From: an uncultured Sphingomonadaceae bacterium
GTDB taxonomy: Bacteria > Pseudomonadota > Alphaproteobacteria > Sphingomonadales > Sphingomonadaceae
NCBI GenBank assembly: GCA_937995515.1
Contig: CALKJZ010000003.1
Span: 1 to 64,000 of the forward strand
Length of the DNA: 64,000 nucleotides
Reading direction: 5' to 3'
Shown: positions 35,958 to 45,253 of the stretch, piece by piece
How the letters are laid out: each line of letters begins with the position of its first letter
Position numbering within the stretch: position 1 is the stretch's first letter
Program-made: the position numbers and the translations under genes
Notes under the pieces: generated by a model
Told to the model about the DNA's origin: nothing
What the model saw: only the letters and a program-made list of their open reading frames with translations
The model's database searches: none

Positions 35958-37567
35958 CAGGCGGGCTCTGCCTCGAGCGCGGAGGCAATCAACGAGCGGG
36001 TTTCGGCAATGCCGAACAGCGCGATGAAACTGCCCATGCGCGGCCCCTCGGAGGTGCCGAGCAGCACCTCGTAGAGCGCCTGGAACCAGGCCCTGAGCGG
36101 CTGGAAGCCGTGACGCTTGCCGATCTCGTAGATCTCGAACTGGATGGCTTCGGCATCCGCGTCCGGGTGGGCGCAGAGCCAGCGGTCGAGCTCGGCGATG
36201 GCGGCGCGCTCGCGCGCGTCGGGGGCGCGGCGGCGGAGCATGGGCGCGACATGGTCGCGGTGGAAGGCGAGCGCATTGTCGAGCATCCGGGCCAGCCGCG
36301 GGTCGGAATCCGGGTCGACCCCGGGGGCGTGGCGGCGGATGCTCGAGGCGAGCACGCGGTGATCCACCGGCCCGAGGCCGGAGACGAGATTGAGGAGCAT
36401 GGCATAGGAGACAGGCGGAGGCGGGGGCGGGCGACCACCGTGGACATGGAAGGCCGGGTTGCCCAGCCGCTCCCTTGCCGGCTGGGTGGCAAAGGCGGCG
36501 CAGAACCGCTCATAATCCTCCATCGCGCGCGGGATCACGCCAAGATGCAGCTTCTTGGCCGCGCGGGGCTGCTGGAACATGTAGAGCGCGAGGCTTTCCG
36601 GCGGGGCATAGGCCAGCCATTCCTCGACGGTGAGGCCATTGCCCCTCGTCTTGGAGATCTTGCCGCCCGCCTCGTCGAGGAACAGCTCGTAGGTGAACCC
36701 CTCGGGCGGGCGGCCGCCAAGGATGCGCGCGATCCGTGAGGAAAGGGTGACCGAGTCGATGAGGTCCTTGCCCGCCATCTCGTAATCGACCCCCAGCGCC
36801 ACCCAGCGCATCGCCCAGTCCACCTTCCACTGGCACTTGGCGTGGCCGCCGGTGACCGGGGTCACCCGCGTCTCGCCGGTCTCCGGATCCTTCCACGCGA
36901 TCGTGCCGGCGGCCACGTCGCGGTCGAGGATCGGCACCTGCAGCACCCGCCCGGTGCGCGGGCACAGCGGCAGGAAGGGGGCGTAGGTCGCGCGGCGCTC
37001 GGGCCCGAGCGTGGGCAGCACCACCTCGATCACCTCGTCGTAGTGGGCAAGCACGGCAAGGAGGGTGGTGTCGAACCGGCCGGAGCGGTAGCATTCAGTG
37101 GCCGAGAGGAACGCATAGTCGAAGCCGAAGCGGTCGAGGAATGCCATCAGGCGCGCATTGTTGTGCGCGCCGAAGCTCGCGTGGGTTCCAAACGGGTCGG
37201 GAACGGCGGTGAGCGGCCGGTCGAGGTGCGCTGCCAGCACTTCCTGCCGGGGCAGGCCGGGCGGCACCTTGCGCATCCCGTCCATATCGTCGGAAAAGGC
37301 GACAAGGCGGGTGGGAACCCCGGGGCAGAGCAGCTCGAAGGCGCGCCGGACCATGGTCGTGCGCACGACCTCGCCGAAGGTGCCGATGTGCGGCAGGCCG
37401 GAAGGGCCGTAGCCGGTCTCGAACAGGATGCCCGCCTCGGGAAAGCCCCCGGGGTAGCGCGCGATGAGCTTGCGCGCTTCCTCGAACGGCCAGGCCCTGC
37501 TTTCTTGCGCGGCTTCCCGAAGCTCGCGAAGCTCGGCGTCGGAGAAGGAGGCAAGGCCCGTTTCCAT
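35957..37567 (-). CDS. lysK: Lysyl-tRNA synthetase, class I
   Basis: A 536-residue class I enzyme, the form found in archaea and in many alphaproteobacteria instead of the usual class II LysRS. The HIGH region reads GYGPSGLPHIGTFGEVVRTT (around residue 55) and the KMSKS region KISKTRGNG (around residue 285). RLVAFSDDMDGMRKVP and the helical C-terminal anticodon-binding part complete the family pattern. The start at 37567 fits the normal N-terminus (METGLASFSD). The frame stays open far upstream only because stops are rare in this DNA. The start codon overlaps that of the divergent helicase gene. Confidence 0.94.
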   Translation of the reverse strand: METGLASFSDAELRELREAAQESRAWPFEEARKLIARYPGGFPEAGILFETGYGPSGLPHIGTFGEVVRTTMVRRAFELLCPGVPTRLVAFSDDMDGMRKVPPGLPRQEVLAAHLDRPLTAVPDPFGTHASFGAHNNARLMAFLDRFGFDYAFLSATECYRSGRFDTTLLAVLAHYDEVIEVVLPTLGPERRATYAPFLPLCPRTGRVLQVPILDRDVAAGTIAWKDPETGETRVTPVTGGHAKCQWKVDWAMRWVALGVDYEMAGKDLIDSVTLSSRIARILGGRPPEGFTYELFLDEAGGKISKTRGNGLTVEEWLAYAPPESLALYMFQQPRAAKKLHLGVIPRAMEDYERFCAAFATQPARERLGNPAFHVHGGRPPPPPPVSYAMLLNLVSGLGPVDHRVLASSIRRHAPGVDPDSDPRLARMLDNALAFHRDHVAPMLRRRAPDARERAAIAELDRWLCAHPDADAEAIQFEIYEIGKRHGFQPLRAWFQALYEVLLGTSEGPRMGSFIALFGIAETRSLIASALEAEPA

Positions 37568-40349
37568 GGACGACAGATTGCCCAGACCCGCGCTGGTGGC
37601 AAGCCATGCGGGCATATGGCAGACCGACGCGGCCGGTCGCGTCGTGGCGATGGGGCCGGCCGAGGCGGCAGCCGCCGCGGCCGACACGCCGCACCTGATG
37701 CTGAATGCGGCCCTCCTTGCTGCGCGGCTGGGCGTGCCGCGCCTGACCGGGCTCGATCTGCTCGAGCTGTTCGCCTTCGTGGCGCCGGCGCGCTTCATCG
37801 TGCCCTCGGCGGCCGGGCTTGCCGGATGGCTCGGCCTCGACGCGCCCGAGGGAGATGCCGCGGCCGGCCCCTTCCTGCAGCGCGCCGCCTGGGCCCTGCT
37901 GGCGGCCATGGCCGCGCCCGGCTGGCCCTTGGAGGGTGCGCACGAGAGTGCGCGCGCGCTGCAGCGGGCCGGCTGGGTGTGGGCGCCCTTCGTCCTTGCC
38001 CGGCTTGGCCCGCCCGCGCGGCCGGCGCCGAGCCTGTTCGATGCCCTGCCGCGCCACGAGGAGGCGCCGCCGCGGCCTGCGCCACGCGCCTTGGCCATCG
38101 AGCCCGAGACGGTGCGCGCCGAGCTGCGGCGGATGCGCGGGCACGCGCGGCCTGCCCGCCCCGCGCAGGAGGCCTATGCGCTGGCCGCCGCCCACGCCTT
38201 CCAGCCGCGCGAAACCCGCAACGGCCCCAACCTCGTGATCGCCGAGGCCGGCACCGGCACCGGCAAGACGCTTGGCTATCTTGCGCCGGCCGTGGCCCAT
38301 GCGCGGCAGACCGGCGGCCAGGTGTGGCTTTCGACCTTCACCCGCGCGCTGCAGCGGCAGCTGCGCGCCGAGACCCGCGTGAGCCTTGCCGACCTCGAGG
38401 CCGTGGGCGCGATCGTGGTGCGCAAGGGGCGGGAGAATTATCTCTGCCTCCTCAACCTCGAGGATGCCATGCAGGGCGCCTTTGCCGGGCAGGCGGCGGT
38501 GTTCGCCCAGCTGGTCGCGCGCTGGGCGCGCCATACCGAAGATGGCGACATGGTGGGCGGCGACCTGCCGGGCTGGCTCCCCGGCCTGTTCCGCCGCACC
38601 GGTGCGCTCCCGGCGCTCACCGACCGGCGCGGCGAGTGCATCCGCGCGGCCTGCCCGCACTGGCGCTGCTGCTTCATCGAGCGCAGCGTGGCGGCATCGG
38701 GCCGCGCCGACCTCGTGATTGCCAACCACGCGCTGGTGATGGCGAGCTTCGCGCGCGGCGAGGCGCAGACGCCGCCCCGGCTGGTGTTCGACGAGGGCCA
38801 TCACCTGTTCGATGCCGCCGATTCGGCCTTTTCGGTGGCGCTGACCGGCGCGGAGGCGATCGAGATGCGGCGCTGGTTCCTGGGGCCGGAGGGCGGGCGC
38901 CAGCGGCGCGGCGGGCGCCGGCGCGGGCTTGCGGCGCGGCTGATGGACATGGGCAGCCAGGAGGAGCAGGGCCGGCAGGCGCTGGAGGCGGTGCTCGCCG
39001 CCGCGCGGGCGCTCCCCGGCGAGGGCTGGCTCGACCGGCTCTGCGCAGACGAGCCCGAAGGGCCGGTCGAGCAGCTGCTCGCACGGCTGCGCGCGCAGGT
39101 GCTGACCCGCGCCGGGGGCGAGGCGCACGGCTATTCGCTGGAGGCGACGCTGGCCGATCCGCTGCCCGGGCTGGTGGAGGCGGCGGGCCAGGCCGGCCAT
39201 GCGCTCGATCGGCTGTCGCGGGCCGCGGAGGCGCTGCGCCGGGTGCTGGCGCGGCTTGCGCTCGAGCCGCCCGGCTGGCTCGACCAGCCGGGTCTCGCGC
39301 GCCTCGAGGCGGCCGATGCCGGGCTTGCGCTGCGCATCGACCAGCTGGCGGCGTGGCGGGCGATGCTGGCGCGGCTGGGCGGCCCGCCAGACCCGGAGTT
39401 CGTGGACTGGGCGGGCGTGGTGCGCAGCGACGGGCGGGAGCTCGATGCCGGGCTGTTCCGCCATTGGCTCGACCCGATGAAGCCGCTTGCCGCCGCGGTG
39501 CTTGCGCGCGCGCACGGCGTGCTGGTGACATCTGCCACCCTCGGCGACCCGAACGATCCTTGCGGCGCGGGCGAGGCCGGGCCGGCTGTACGTCGCGGGG
39601 AGGGAGGCGGGGAGGGCGGCGGGGAGGGCGGTGCACGGGCCGCAATGGCGGCGGCCGCGGGTGCGCCGCACCTCGCCGTTGTGCCGCACATCGTGCGCGT
39701 GCCAAGCCCGTTCGACCATGGGCGCGCGGCGCGGATCTTCATTGCAACCGATGTCGAGCGGCGCGACCTCGCCGCCCTCGCCCATGCCCATGCGGTGCTG
39801 ATCGAGGCCTCGGGCGGCGGCGCGCTGTGCCTCTTTACCGCGATCGCGCGGCTGCGCGAGGTCCATGCCCGGATCGCCGACCGGCTTGCCCGCAGCGGCC
39901 TGCCGCTGTTCGCCCAGCACGTGGACCCGATGGACACGGGCACCCTTGTCGACCATTTCCGCGCCGATCCGCACGCCTCGCTGATGGGCACCGACGCGCT
40001 GCGCGACGGGGTGGACGTGCCCGGCGACTCGCTCAGGCTCATCCTGTTCGAGGGCGTGCCCTGGTCGCGCCCGACGATCCTCGAGACGGCGCGGCGCGCG
40101 GCTTGCGGCGGCCCGGCGCACGAGGACCGAATGGTGCGGCGGCGGCTCGCCCAGGCCTATGGGCGGCTGATCCGCCACGAGGCGGACCGGGGCGTGTTCG
40201 TGCTGCTGGGGCGGCAGGTGCCCTCGCGGCTGCTTTCGGCCTTTCCGCCGGGCGTGCCCATCGCGCGCGCCCCGCTTGCCGAGGTGGCCGAGGCCACCGC
40301 CGCGTTCCTTGCGCGCGAGGGCATTGCCCCCCGGGCGTCGGCCGTTTAG
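37566..40349 (+). CDS. DinG-family ATP-dependent DNA helicase
   Basis: A 927-residue superfamily 2 helicase of the XPD/DinG type (COG1199). Walker A is IAEAGTGTGKTLGYL (about residue 228). The Walker B/DEAH box is LVFDEGHHLFDAAD. Cys residues at YLCLL and CIRAACPHWRCC lie where the [4Fe-4S] cluster of the family sits. The C-terminal motifs include MGTDALRDGVDVPGDSLRLI and LAQAYGRLIRHEADRGVFVLLG (Q-x-x-GR-x-IR). Residues ~677-690 carry a Gly/Glu repeat insert. The N-terminal ~190 residues (ADTPHLMLNAALLAARLG, LDLLELFAFV) are also seen in sphingomonad homologues, as I recall. It probably unwinds 5'-tailed DNA during repair. Confidence 0.92.
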   Translation: MDDRLPRPALVASHAGIWQTDAAGRVVAMGPAEAAAAAADTPHLMLNAALLAARLGVPRLTGLDLLELFAFVAPARFIVPSAAGLAGWLGLDAPEGDAAAGPFLQRAAWALLAAMAAPGWPLEGAHESARALQRAGWVWAPFVLARLGPPARPAPSLFDALPRHEEAPPRPAPRALAIEPETVRAELRRMRGHARPARPAQEAYALAAAHAFQPRETRNGPNLVIAEAGTGTGKTLGYLAPAVAHARQTGGQVWLSTFTRALQRQLRAETRVSLADLEAVGAIVVRKGRENYLCLLNLEDAMQGAFAGQAAVFAQLVARWARHTEDGDMVGGDLPGWLPGLFRRTGALPALTDRRGECIRAACPHWRCCFIERSVAASGRADLVIANHALVMASFARGEAQTPPRLVFDEGHHLFDAADSAFSVALTGAEAIEMRRWFLGPEGGRQRRGGRRRGLAARLMDMGSQEEQGRQALEAVLAAARALPGEGWLDRLCADEPEGPVEQLLARLRAQVLTRAGGEAHGYSLEATLADPLPGLVEAAGQAGHALDRLSRAAEALRRVLARLALEPPGWLDQPGLARLEAADAGLALRIDQLAAWRAMLARLGGPPDPEFVDWAGVVRSDGRELDAGLFRHWLDPMKPLAAAVLARAHGVLVTSATLGDPNDPCGAGEAGPAVRRGEGGGEGGGEGGARAAMAAAAGAPHLAVVPHIVRVPSPFDHGRAARIFIATDVERRDLAALAHAHAVLIEASGGGALCLFTAIARLREVHARIADRLARSGLPLFAQHVDPMDTGTLVDHFRADPHASLMGTDALRDGVDVPGDSLRLILFEGVPWSRPTILETARRAACGGPAHEDRMVRRRLAQAYGRLIRHEADRGVFVLLGRQVPSRLLSAFPPGVPIARAPLAEVAEATAAFLAREGIAPRASAV
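39596..39628 (+). repeat. G-rich 12-base tandem repeat in the helicase gene
   Basis: CGGGGAGGG occurs at 39596, 39608 and 39620 with a 12-base period, encoding a GEGG repeat. It gives at least six runs of three or more G within 33 bases, a pattern able to form a G-quadruplex on the coding strand. Confidence 0.8.
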
Positions 40350-40386
40350 TCCGGCCCCGGCGCCGGGGTGCGCCACGGGAGGCCGG

Positions 40387-40920
40387 ATGCCCATCTTGAC
40401 CCTGCTTCGCCATGCCAAGTCGAGCTGGGACGACCCGGTCGAGCGCGATTTCGACCGGCCGCTCAACGGCCGCGGCTGGCGCGCGGCCGAGCGCATGGGC
40501 CGCTACATCGGCGAGGAGGGCCTTCTCTTCGACATGGTGCTGGCCTCGCCGGCGCTGCGGGTGAAGCAGACGATCGAGGGCGTGGAGCAGGGCCTCGGGC
40601 GACGGCTTCACACGCGCTTCGACCGGCGGATCTACATGGCCTCGGGCGTGCTGCTGCTGGACCTCCTGCAGAACGAGGCCGAAGGTGGGAGGCTGCTGTT
40701 GGTGGGGCACAATCCCGGCCTCGAGGACCTTCTGATGCTGCTGGTGCCAGAAGATGGCGCGCCGCTGCGGCGCGAGGCGGAGCGCAAATATCCAACGGCA
40801 ACGCTGGCCGAGATCGGCCTCGCCCCCGTGGCCTGGGGCGAGGTGCGCGAGGGAAGCGGGACACTCAGCCGCTTCGTGCGCCCGCGCGACCTCGACCCGT
40901 CGCTGGGGCCGGATGCATGA
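40387..40920 (+). CDS. SixA-like histidine phosphatase
   Basis: A 177-residue histidine-phosphatase-fold protein. LLRHAKSSWDDPVERDFDRPL carries the catalytic RHA motif at the N-terminus, as in the SixA subgroup. VLASPALRVKQTIEGV and LLLVGHNPGLEDLLMLL supply the second catalytic Arg and His. SixA removes phosphate from His-containing phosphotransfer domains in E. coli. The partner here is not known. It overlaps the following lipoprotein gene by four bases (ATGA) and follows the helicase gene by 37 bases. Confidence 0.9.
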   Translation: MPILTLLRHAKSSWDDPVERDFDRPLNGRGWRAAERMGRYIGEEGLLFDMVLASPALRVKQTIEGVEQGLGRRLHTRFDRRIYMASGVLLLDLLQNEAEGGRLLLVGHNPGLEDLLMLLVPEDGAPLRREAERKYPTATLAEIGLAPVAWGEVREGSGTLSRFVRPRDLDPSLGPDA

Positions 40921-41525
40921 CCCGCGCGGTGCCGCTTGTCCCGCTCGCCACGCTGCTGGCGCTTCTTGCCGGTGCGTGCGTCCATGCCGGCGGGGCCGCG
41001 CCGCCGGCCCCGGGCCGGCCTGCGGCTGCCGGTGTCGAGGTGCCCGCCGAGCGGGTGCCGACCGACATCCGCCGGCTGACCATCCTCGTGCGCGACATGG
41101 AGGCAAGCCTTAGGCTCTACCGCGACGTGATGGGGCTTCGCGTCAACTATGATGCGGAGCTGACCACCTCGGGGGTGGCGCTGCCCGCCGGCGTGCCGGG
41201 CAACAGGGTGCGGCTGGTGCTGCTGAACGGCAATGACCCCTGGATCGGCTGGATCGGGCTGATGCAGTATCTCGATCCGCCGCTGCCCGACCCAGGCCCG
41301 CCGCCGACCCGGCTCGGGATCGGCGGGCACGTGCTGGTGACCAACACCGACGATGCCGTCAAGCGCTGCGCGATGGCGCGCGACGTGCCGGGCGTGCGCT
41401 TTACCGCCGAGGCACGGCTGCAGACCTATCCCGGGCGCGGCGGCGGCCCGCCGATCCGCGTGATGGGGTGCAATTTCTTCGATCCTGACGGCACCTTCAT
41501 CGAGCTGAACCAGATCCTCGACTGA
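40917..41525 (+). CDS. VOC-family (glyoxalase-fold) lipoprotein
   Basis: A 202-residue protein with an N-terminal lipoprotein signal (LATLLALLAGAC, lipobox LAGAC, Cys about residue 21) and a Pro/Ala-rich linker. One vicinal-oxygen-chelate domain follows: RRLTILVRDMEASLRLYRDVMGLRV at its start, HVLVTNTDDAVKR midway and MGCNFFDPDGTFIELNQIL at the end, with the metal-site Glu in FIELN. VOC proteins are usually cytoplasmic, so a lipid-anchored one is unusual. Function unknown. It is coupled to the SixA-like gene. Confidence 0.85.
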   Translation: MTRAVPLVPLATLLALLAGACVHAGGAAPPAPGRPAAAGVEVPAERVPTDIRRLTILVRDMEASLRLYRDVMGLRVNYDAELTTSGVALPAGVPGNRVRLVLLNGNDPWIGWIGLMQYLDPPLPDPGPPPTRLGIGGHVLVTNTDDAVKRCAMARDVPGVRFTAEARLQTYPGRGGGPPIRVMGCNFFDPDGTFIELNQILD

Positions 41526-41579
41526 GCCGCAGCACCGGCAGGCGTTTGCCGTTGGCGGCTGCCGGGCTAAGTGGGCTTC

Positions 41580-42611
41580 ATGCTTGCTTCGCCTGCACTC
41601 CGGCTGGTGCTCGACGGGGAGGCGCTTGCGGCCAACTGGCGCTGGTATCAGGGGCGCGCGGGCGTGCCCGCTGCGGCTGCGGTCAAGGCCGATGCCTATG
41701 GGCTGGGCGCGCGCGAGGTGGTGAAACGGCTGTTCGCCGCCGGCTGCCGCACCTTTGCCGTTTCCACCTGGGCCGAGGCCGAGGCGCTCGGGCGGCCGCC
41801 GGGGGAGGCGGCGGTGCTGGTGCTGCACGGCTTCTGCGGCGCCGACATGCCGGCCGCTGCAACCATGCCCTGGGCGCGGCCTGTCCTCAACACGCCCGCG
41901 CAGGTGGGCGCGTGGAAGGCGGAGTTTCCCGGCCGGCCCGCCGACCTGATGGTGGAGACCGGCATGAACCGGCTTGGCGTGGGCGTGCACGAACTGGGGC
42001 TCGCCGAGGGGCTGCGGCTGGTAACCGTGCACGGCCACCTTGCAACCGCCGACATTCCCGACCACCCGATGGCCGAGGTGCAGCGCGTGCGCTTCGTGCA
42101 GGTGGCGGGCGCGCTGCCGGGGGTGGCAGCGGCGCTCGCCAACTCGGCCGGCGTGTGCCGCGGCCGGCAGTTCAGCTTCGATCTCGTGCGCCCGGGCCTC
42201 GGCCTCTACGGGGGGCGGCCGCACCCGGCCGCCGAGCCGCGCCCGGTGGTGCGCCCAGAGGCGCGGGTGCTCCAGCTGCGCACCGTGGCCGAGGGCGAGC
42301 CCGTGGGCTATGGCGCCGCCTGGGTGGCCCGGCGCCCGGCGCGGATCGCCACCATCAACCTCGGCTATGCCGATGGCCTGCTGCGCGCGCTGGGGCCGCA
42401 CCTGCGCTTCCGAGCGGGCGGCCGCGCCGTGCCGGTGGCGGGGCGCATCTCGATGGACCTGATCGCGCTCGACGTGACCGGGGCGGAGGTCGGCGAGGGC
42501 GACTGGGTGGCGCTCGACTTCGACCTGCCGCAGCTGGAGGCGGCAAGCGGGGTGAGCCAGTATGAGCTCCTCGCCCTGCTGTCGCGGCGCTACGCCCGCA
42601 TCTGGAGCTGA
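41580..42611 (+). CDS. alr: Alanine racemase
   Basis: A fold-type III PLP enzyme of 343 residues that makes D-alanine for peptidoglycan. [14 protein letters not shown] holds the PLP Lys. [26 protein letters not shown] is the conserved mid-region. [25 protein letters not shown] carries the catalytic Tyr on the C-terminal beta domain, and [14 protein letters not shown] follows. I chose ATG 41580. A GTG three codons earlier (41571) is also possible, and neither has a clear ribosome binding site. Monocistronic by spacing. Confidence 0.93.
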   Translation: MLASPALRLVLDGEALAANWRWYQGRAGVPAAAAVKADAYGLGAREVVKRLFAAGCRTFAVSTWAEAEALGRPPGEAAVLVLHGFCGADMPAAATMPWARPVLNTPAQVGAWKAEFPGRPADLMVETGMNRLGVGVHELGLAEGLRLVTVHGHLATADIPDHPMAEVQRVRFVQVAGALPGVAAALANSAGVCRGRQFSFDLVRPGLGLYGGRPHPAAEPRPVVRPEARVLQLRTVAEGEPVGYGAAWVARRPARIATINLGYADGLLRALGPHLRFRAGGRAVPVAGRISMDLIALDVTGAEVGEGDWVALDFDLPQLEAASGVSQYELLALLSRRYARIWS

Positions 42612-42757
42612 GCGCCCGGGCCTCGGCCCGACGGGCTGATTGCGGGCCTCCGGCACGACGAGGCGAGACGATTTGCCCCGCATCCTGCCCTCGAAGCGCG
42701 GCCGGCGGACCCTATGTGCAAGCCCCGGCCGCGATGGCCATCGGAGGAGTGACAGGC

Positions 42758-43321
42758 ATGCATGTCAGGGCATTGATGCTGGGCGCCGCGCTGGCGCTTG
42801 GGGCCCCTGCGCTTGCGCAGGGCATGAACGCGCGAATGCTTGGCGGCGCCGCCGCCAGCAGCGCCGAGACGATCGTTGCAAACCTTGCGCGCTCGGCCGA
42901 CCACACGACACTGGTGGCGGCCGTCAGGGCCGCGGGGCTGGCCGACACGCTGAACGCCGCAGGACCGTTTACGCTGTTCGCACCGACCAACGCGGCGTTC
43001 GCAAAGCTTCCGGCCGGCACGGTCGAGACGCTGCTGAAGCCGGAGAACAGGAGCCAGCTCGCCGCCATCCTTGCCTATCACGCGGTTGCTGGCCAGCAGC
43101 TGATGGCCGCCAGCCTCGTGGAGGCCGCAGGACGGGGCGGCGGCAGCGCGCAGCTGACAACCGTGCAGGGCGGTGCGCTCACCGGTCGCACAGAGGGGCC
43201 GAATGCGGTCTTTCTCGTCGACGGGCGGGGCAACCGCGCGAATGTGGTTGCGGCCGATGTCGTTGGATCGAACGGTGTCATCCACGTGATCGACACCGTG
43301 CTGCTGCCGCCCGCGCAGTAA
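42758..43321 (+). CDS. Exported fasciclin (FAS1) domain protein
   Basis: A 187-residue protein with a signal peptide (residues 1-21, ending PALAQ) and one FAS1 domain. [19 protein letters not shown] leads in, [25 protein letters not shown] is the H1 region, [13 protein letters not shown] follows, and the H2 box near the end reads [25 protein letters not shown]1 proteins act in adhesion or surface binding. ATG 42758 has GGAGGAG eight bases upstream. A predicted strong hairpin follows the stop. Confidence 0.92.
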   Translation: MHVRALMLGAALALGAPALAQGMNARMLGGAAASSAETIVANLARSADHTTLVAAVRAAGLADTLNAAGPFTLFAPTNAAFAKLPAGTVETLLKPENRSQLAAILAYHAVAGQQLMAASLVEAAGRGGGSAQLTTVQGGALTGRTEGPNAVFLVDGRGNRANVVAADVVGSNGVIHVIDTVLLPPAQ

Positions 43322-43331
43322 CGGGCGGGTC

Positions 43332-43364
43332 GCCGCGGCCCGGGCTTCAGCCCCCGGCCGCGGC
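43332..43364. terminator. Strong hairpin between convergent fasciclin and ABC exporter genes
   Basis: GCCGCGGCC (43332-43340) pairs perfectly with GGCCGCGGC (43356-43364), and GGG at 43342-43344 can extend the stem with the C run at 43351-43355. The ABC-gene stop lies in the loop. There is no T tract. Confidence 0.45.
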
Positions 43365-45173
43365 GGCCTCGGCCTGCTGGAGCGCCCAGAGGGCGGCATA
43401 GACGCCGCCCCGGGCAACGAGCTCGGCATGGCGGCCGCGCTCGACGATGCGGCCCTCCTCCATCACCAGGATCTCGTCGGCATCGACGATCGTCGAAAGC
43501 CGGTGGGCGATGACGATCTGCGTGCGGCCGCGGCCGAGCCGGTCGAGCGCGTCCTGGATGTCGGCCTCGGTTGCGCTGTCGAGCGCGCTCGTTGCCTCGT
43601 CGAGGATGAGGATCGGCGGATCCTTAAGGAGCGTGCGGGCGATGGCGACGCGCTGCTTCTCGCCGCCGGACAGCTTGAGGCCGCGCTCGCCCACCAGGGT
43701 CTGATAGCCGTCGGGCAGGCGGCTTGCGAAATCGTGGATCCGGGCGGCCCGCGCGGCGGCCTCGATCTCGGCCTCGCCTGCGCCCTCGCGGCCATATCCG
43801 ATGTTGAAGCCGATCGTGTCGTTGAACAGCACCGTATCCTGCGGCACGATGCCAAGGGCCTGCCGGAGGCTTGCCTGCGTCACGTCGCGGATGTCCTGCC
43901 CGTCGATGCGGATGGCGCCCGAATCGACATCCCAGAAGCGGAAGAGCAGGCGCGCGATGGTGGACTTGCCCGCGCCCGACGGCCCGACGATGGCCGTGCG
44001 CGTGCCGGCGGGCACGGTGAACGAGATGCCCTTCAGGATCTCGCGCCGCGGCTCGTAGCAAAAGCGCACATCCTCGAAGGTGACCGTGCCGGCTGCAACC
44101 TTGAGCGGCCGGGCATGGGCGGCGTCGACGATCTCGGGCTCGGTATCGAGCAGGCCGAACATCGCCTCCATGTCGATGAGGCCCTGACGCACCTCGCGGT
44201 AGACCATGCCGAGGATGTCGAGCGGGCGGAACAGCTGCAGGAGCAGCGTGTTGACCAGCACCACATCGCCCGGGGTGAAGCGGCCATCCGCCCAGCCCCG
44301 CACGGTGAACGCCATGCCGGCGAACAGCATCAGGCTGGTGAGCAGCGACTGGCCGATGTTGAGGAGGGCCAGCGAGTTCTCGGAGCGGATGGCGGCCTCG
44401 GCATAGGCGCCGGCGGCCCGGCCGTAGCGCGCCTGCTCGAGCCGTTCGGCGTTGAAATACTTGACGGTCTCATAGTTGAGCAGCGCATCGACGGCGGTCG
44501 CCGAGGCGCGATTGTCGAGCTCGACGGTGCGGCGGCGCAGCTCCGAGCGCCATGCGGTCACCTTCCAGGTGAACAGCGCATAGGCCGCGACCATCGCCAG
44601 CGTTGCCACGACCAGCTCGGCGCCGATCCTGGTGCCGAAGATGACCAGCACGGCCGCAAGCTCGATGAGCACGGGGGCAAGGCTGAACAGCAGGAGGTAG
44701 AGCATCAGGTCGATGGACTTGGTGCCGCGCTCGATGATGCGGCTGAGCTGGCCGGTCTTGCGGTCGAGGTGGAAGCGCAGCGACAGGGCATGGAGGTGCG
44801 CGATCACGTGCGTGGCAAGGTTGCGGGTTGCCTCCTGCCCCACCCGCTCGAAGATGGTGTTGCGCAGATTGTCGAACAGCACGTTTGCAAAACGCGCCGC
44901 CGCATAGGCGGCGACCAGTGCCACCAGCACGGCCACGGTCCCGCCGGCCGCCGGCGGGCCGGCCATGCGGTCGACGAGCGCCTTGTAGGCGAACGGCATG
45001 ACAAGGAGCGCGGCCTTGGCCAGCAGCACGAGGAGGAAGGCGGCCACCACCCGCAGCCGGAGGTCGGGCCGGTCGGCGGGCCAGAGATAGGGCAGGAAGC
45101 GCAGCAGCGTTGCAAGGCGCGCGTCGCCCTTCCGGGCCGGGTCTGCGGCGGGGGCGTGGGCGTGCGAGGTCAT
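43347..45173 (-). CDS. ABC exporter of the Atm1/HMT1 type (fused permease and ATPase)
   Basis: A 608-residue half-transporter with six membrane segments in the first ~330 residues, then an ATPase domain. Walker A is VGPSGAGKSTIARLL, the Q-loop VPQDTVLF, the signature LSGGEKQRVAIARTLLK, Walker B ILILDEATSALD and the H-loop IAHRLSTI. The membrane part (ERVGQEATRNLATHVIAHLHALSLRFHLDRKTGQLSRIIERGTKSI region, residues ~105-150) is typical of Atm1-type exporters, which move glutathione-linked compounds or metals out of the cell. It works as a homodimer. Divergent from the MBL-fold gene. Confidence 0.93.
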   Translation of the reverse strand: MTSHAHAPAADPARKGDARLATLLRFLPYLWPADRPDLRLRVVAAFLLVLLAKAALLVMPFAYKALVDRMAGPPAAGGTVAVLVALVAAYAAARFANVLFDNLRNTIFERVGQEATRNLATHVIAHLHALSLRFHLDRKTGQLSRIIERGTKSIDLMLYLLLFSLAPVLIELAAVLVIFGTRIGAELVVATLAMVAAYALFTWKVTAWRSELRRRTVELDNRASATAVDALLNYETVKYFNAERLEQARYGRAAGAYAEAAIRSENSLALLNIGQSLLTSLMLFAGMAFTVRGWADGRFTPGDVVLVNTLLLQLFRPLDILGMVYREVRQGLIDMEAMFGLLDTEPEIVDAAHARPLKVAAGTVTFEDVRFCYEPRREILKGISFTVPAGTRTAIVGPSGAGKSTIARLLFRFWDVDSGAIRIDGQDIRDVTQASLRQALGIVPQDTVLFNDTIGFNIGYGREGAGEAEIEAAARAARIHDFASRLPDGYQTLVGERGLKLSGGEKQRVAIARTLLKDPPILILDEATSALDSATEADIQDALDRLGRGRTQIVIAHRLSTIVDADEILVMEEGRIVERGRHAELVARGGVYAALWALQQAEAAAAGG

Positions 45174-45253
45174 CGCGGCCCTTCCTGCCCCATCGCCTGC
45201 CGGTTCGCCAAGCGGGGGTGGACGGATGGCGGCAGGCCCCCCATGTGCGCGGC

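Noticed and set aside
39518-39660. GEGG repeat as an assembly error in the helicase gene
   Set aside because: It keeps the reading frame and lies between conserved helicase blocks, so I treat it as a real low-complexity insert.
36842-40496. Long open frames of more than 1100 codons on both strands across lysK and the helicase gene
   Set aside because: They are shadows of lysK and the helicase in other frames. The composition is Ala/Arg/Gly-rich with no family motif.
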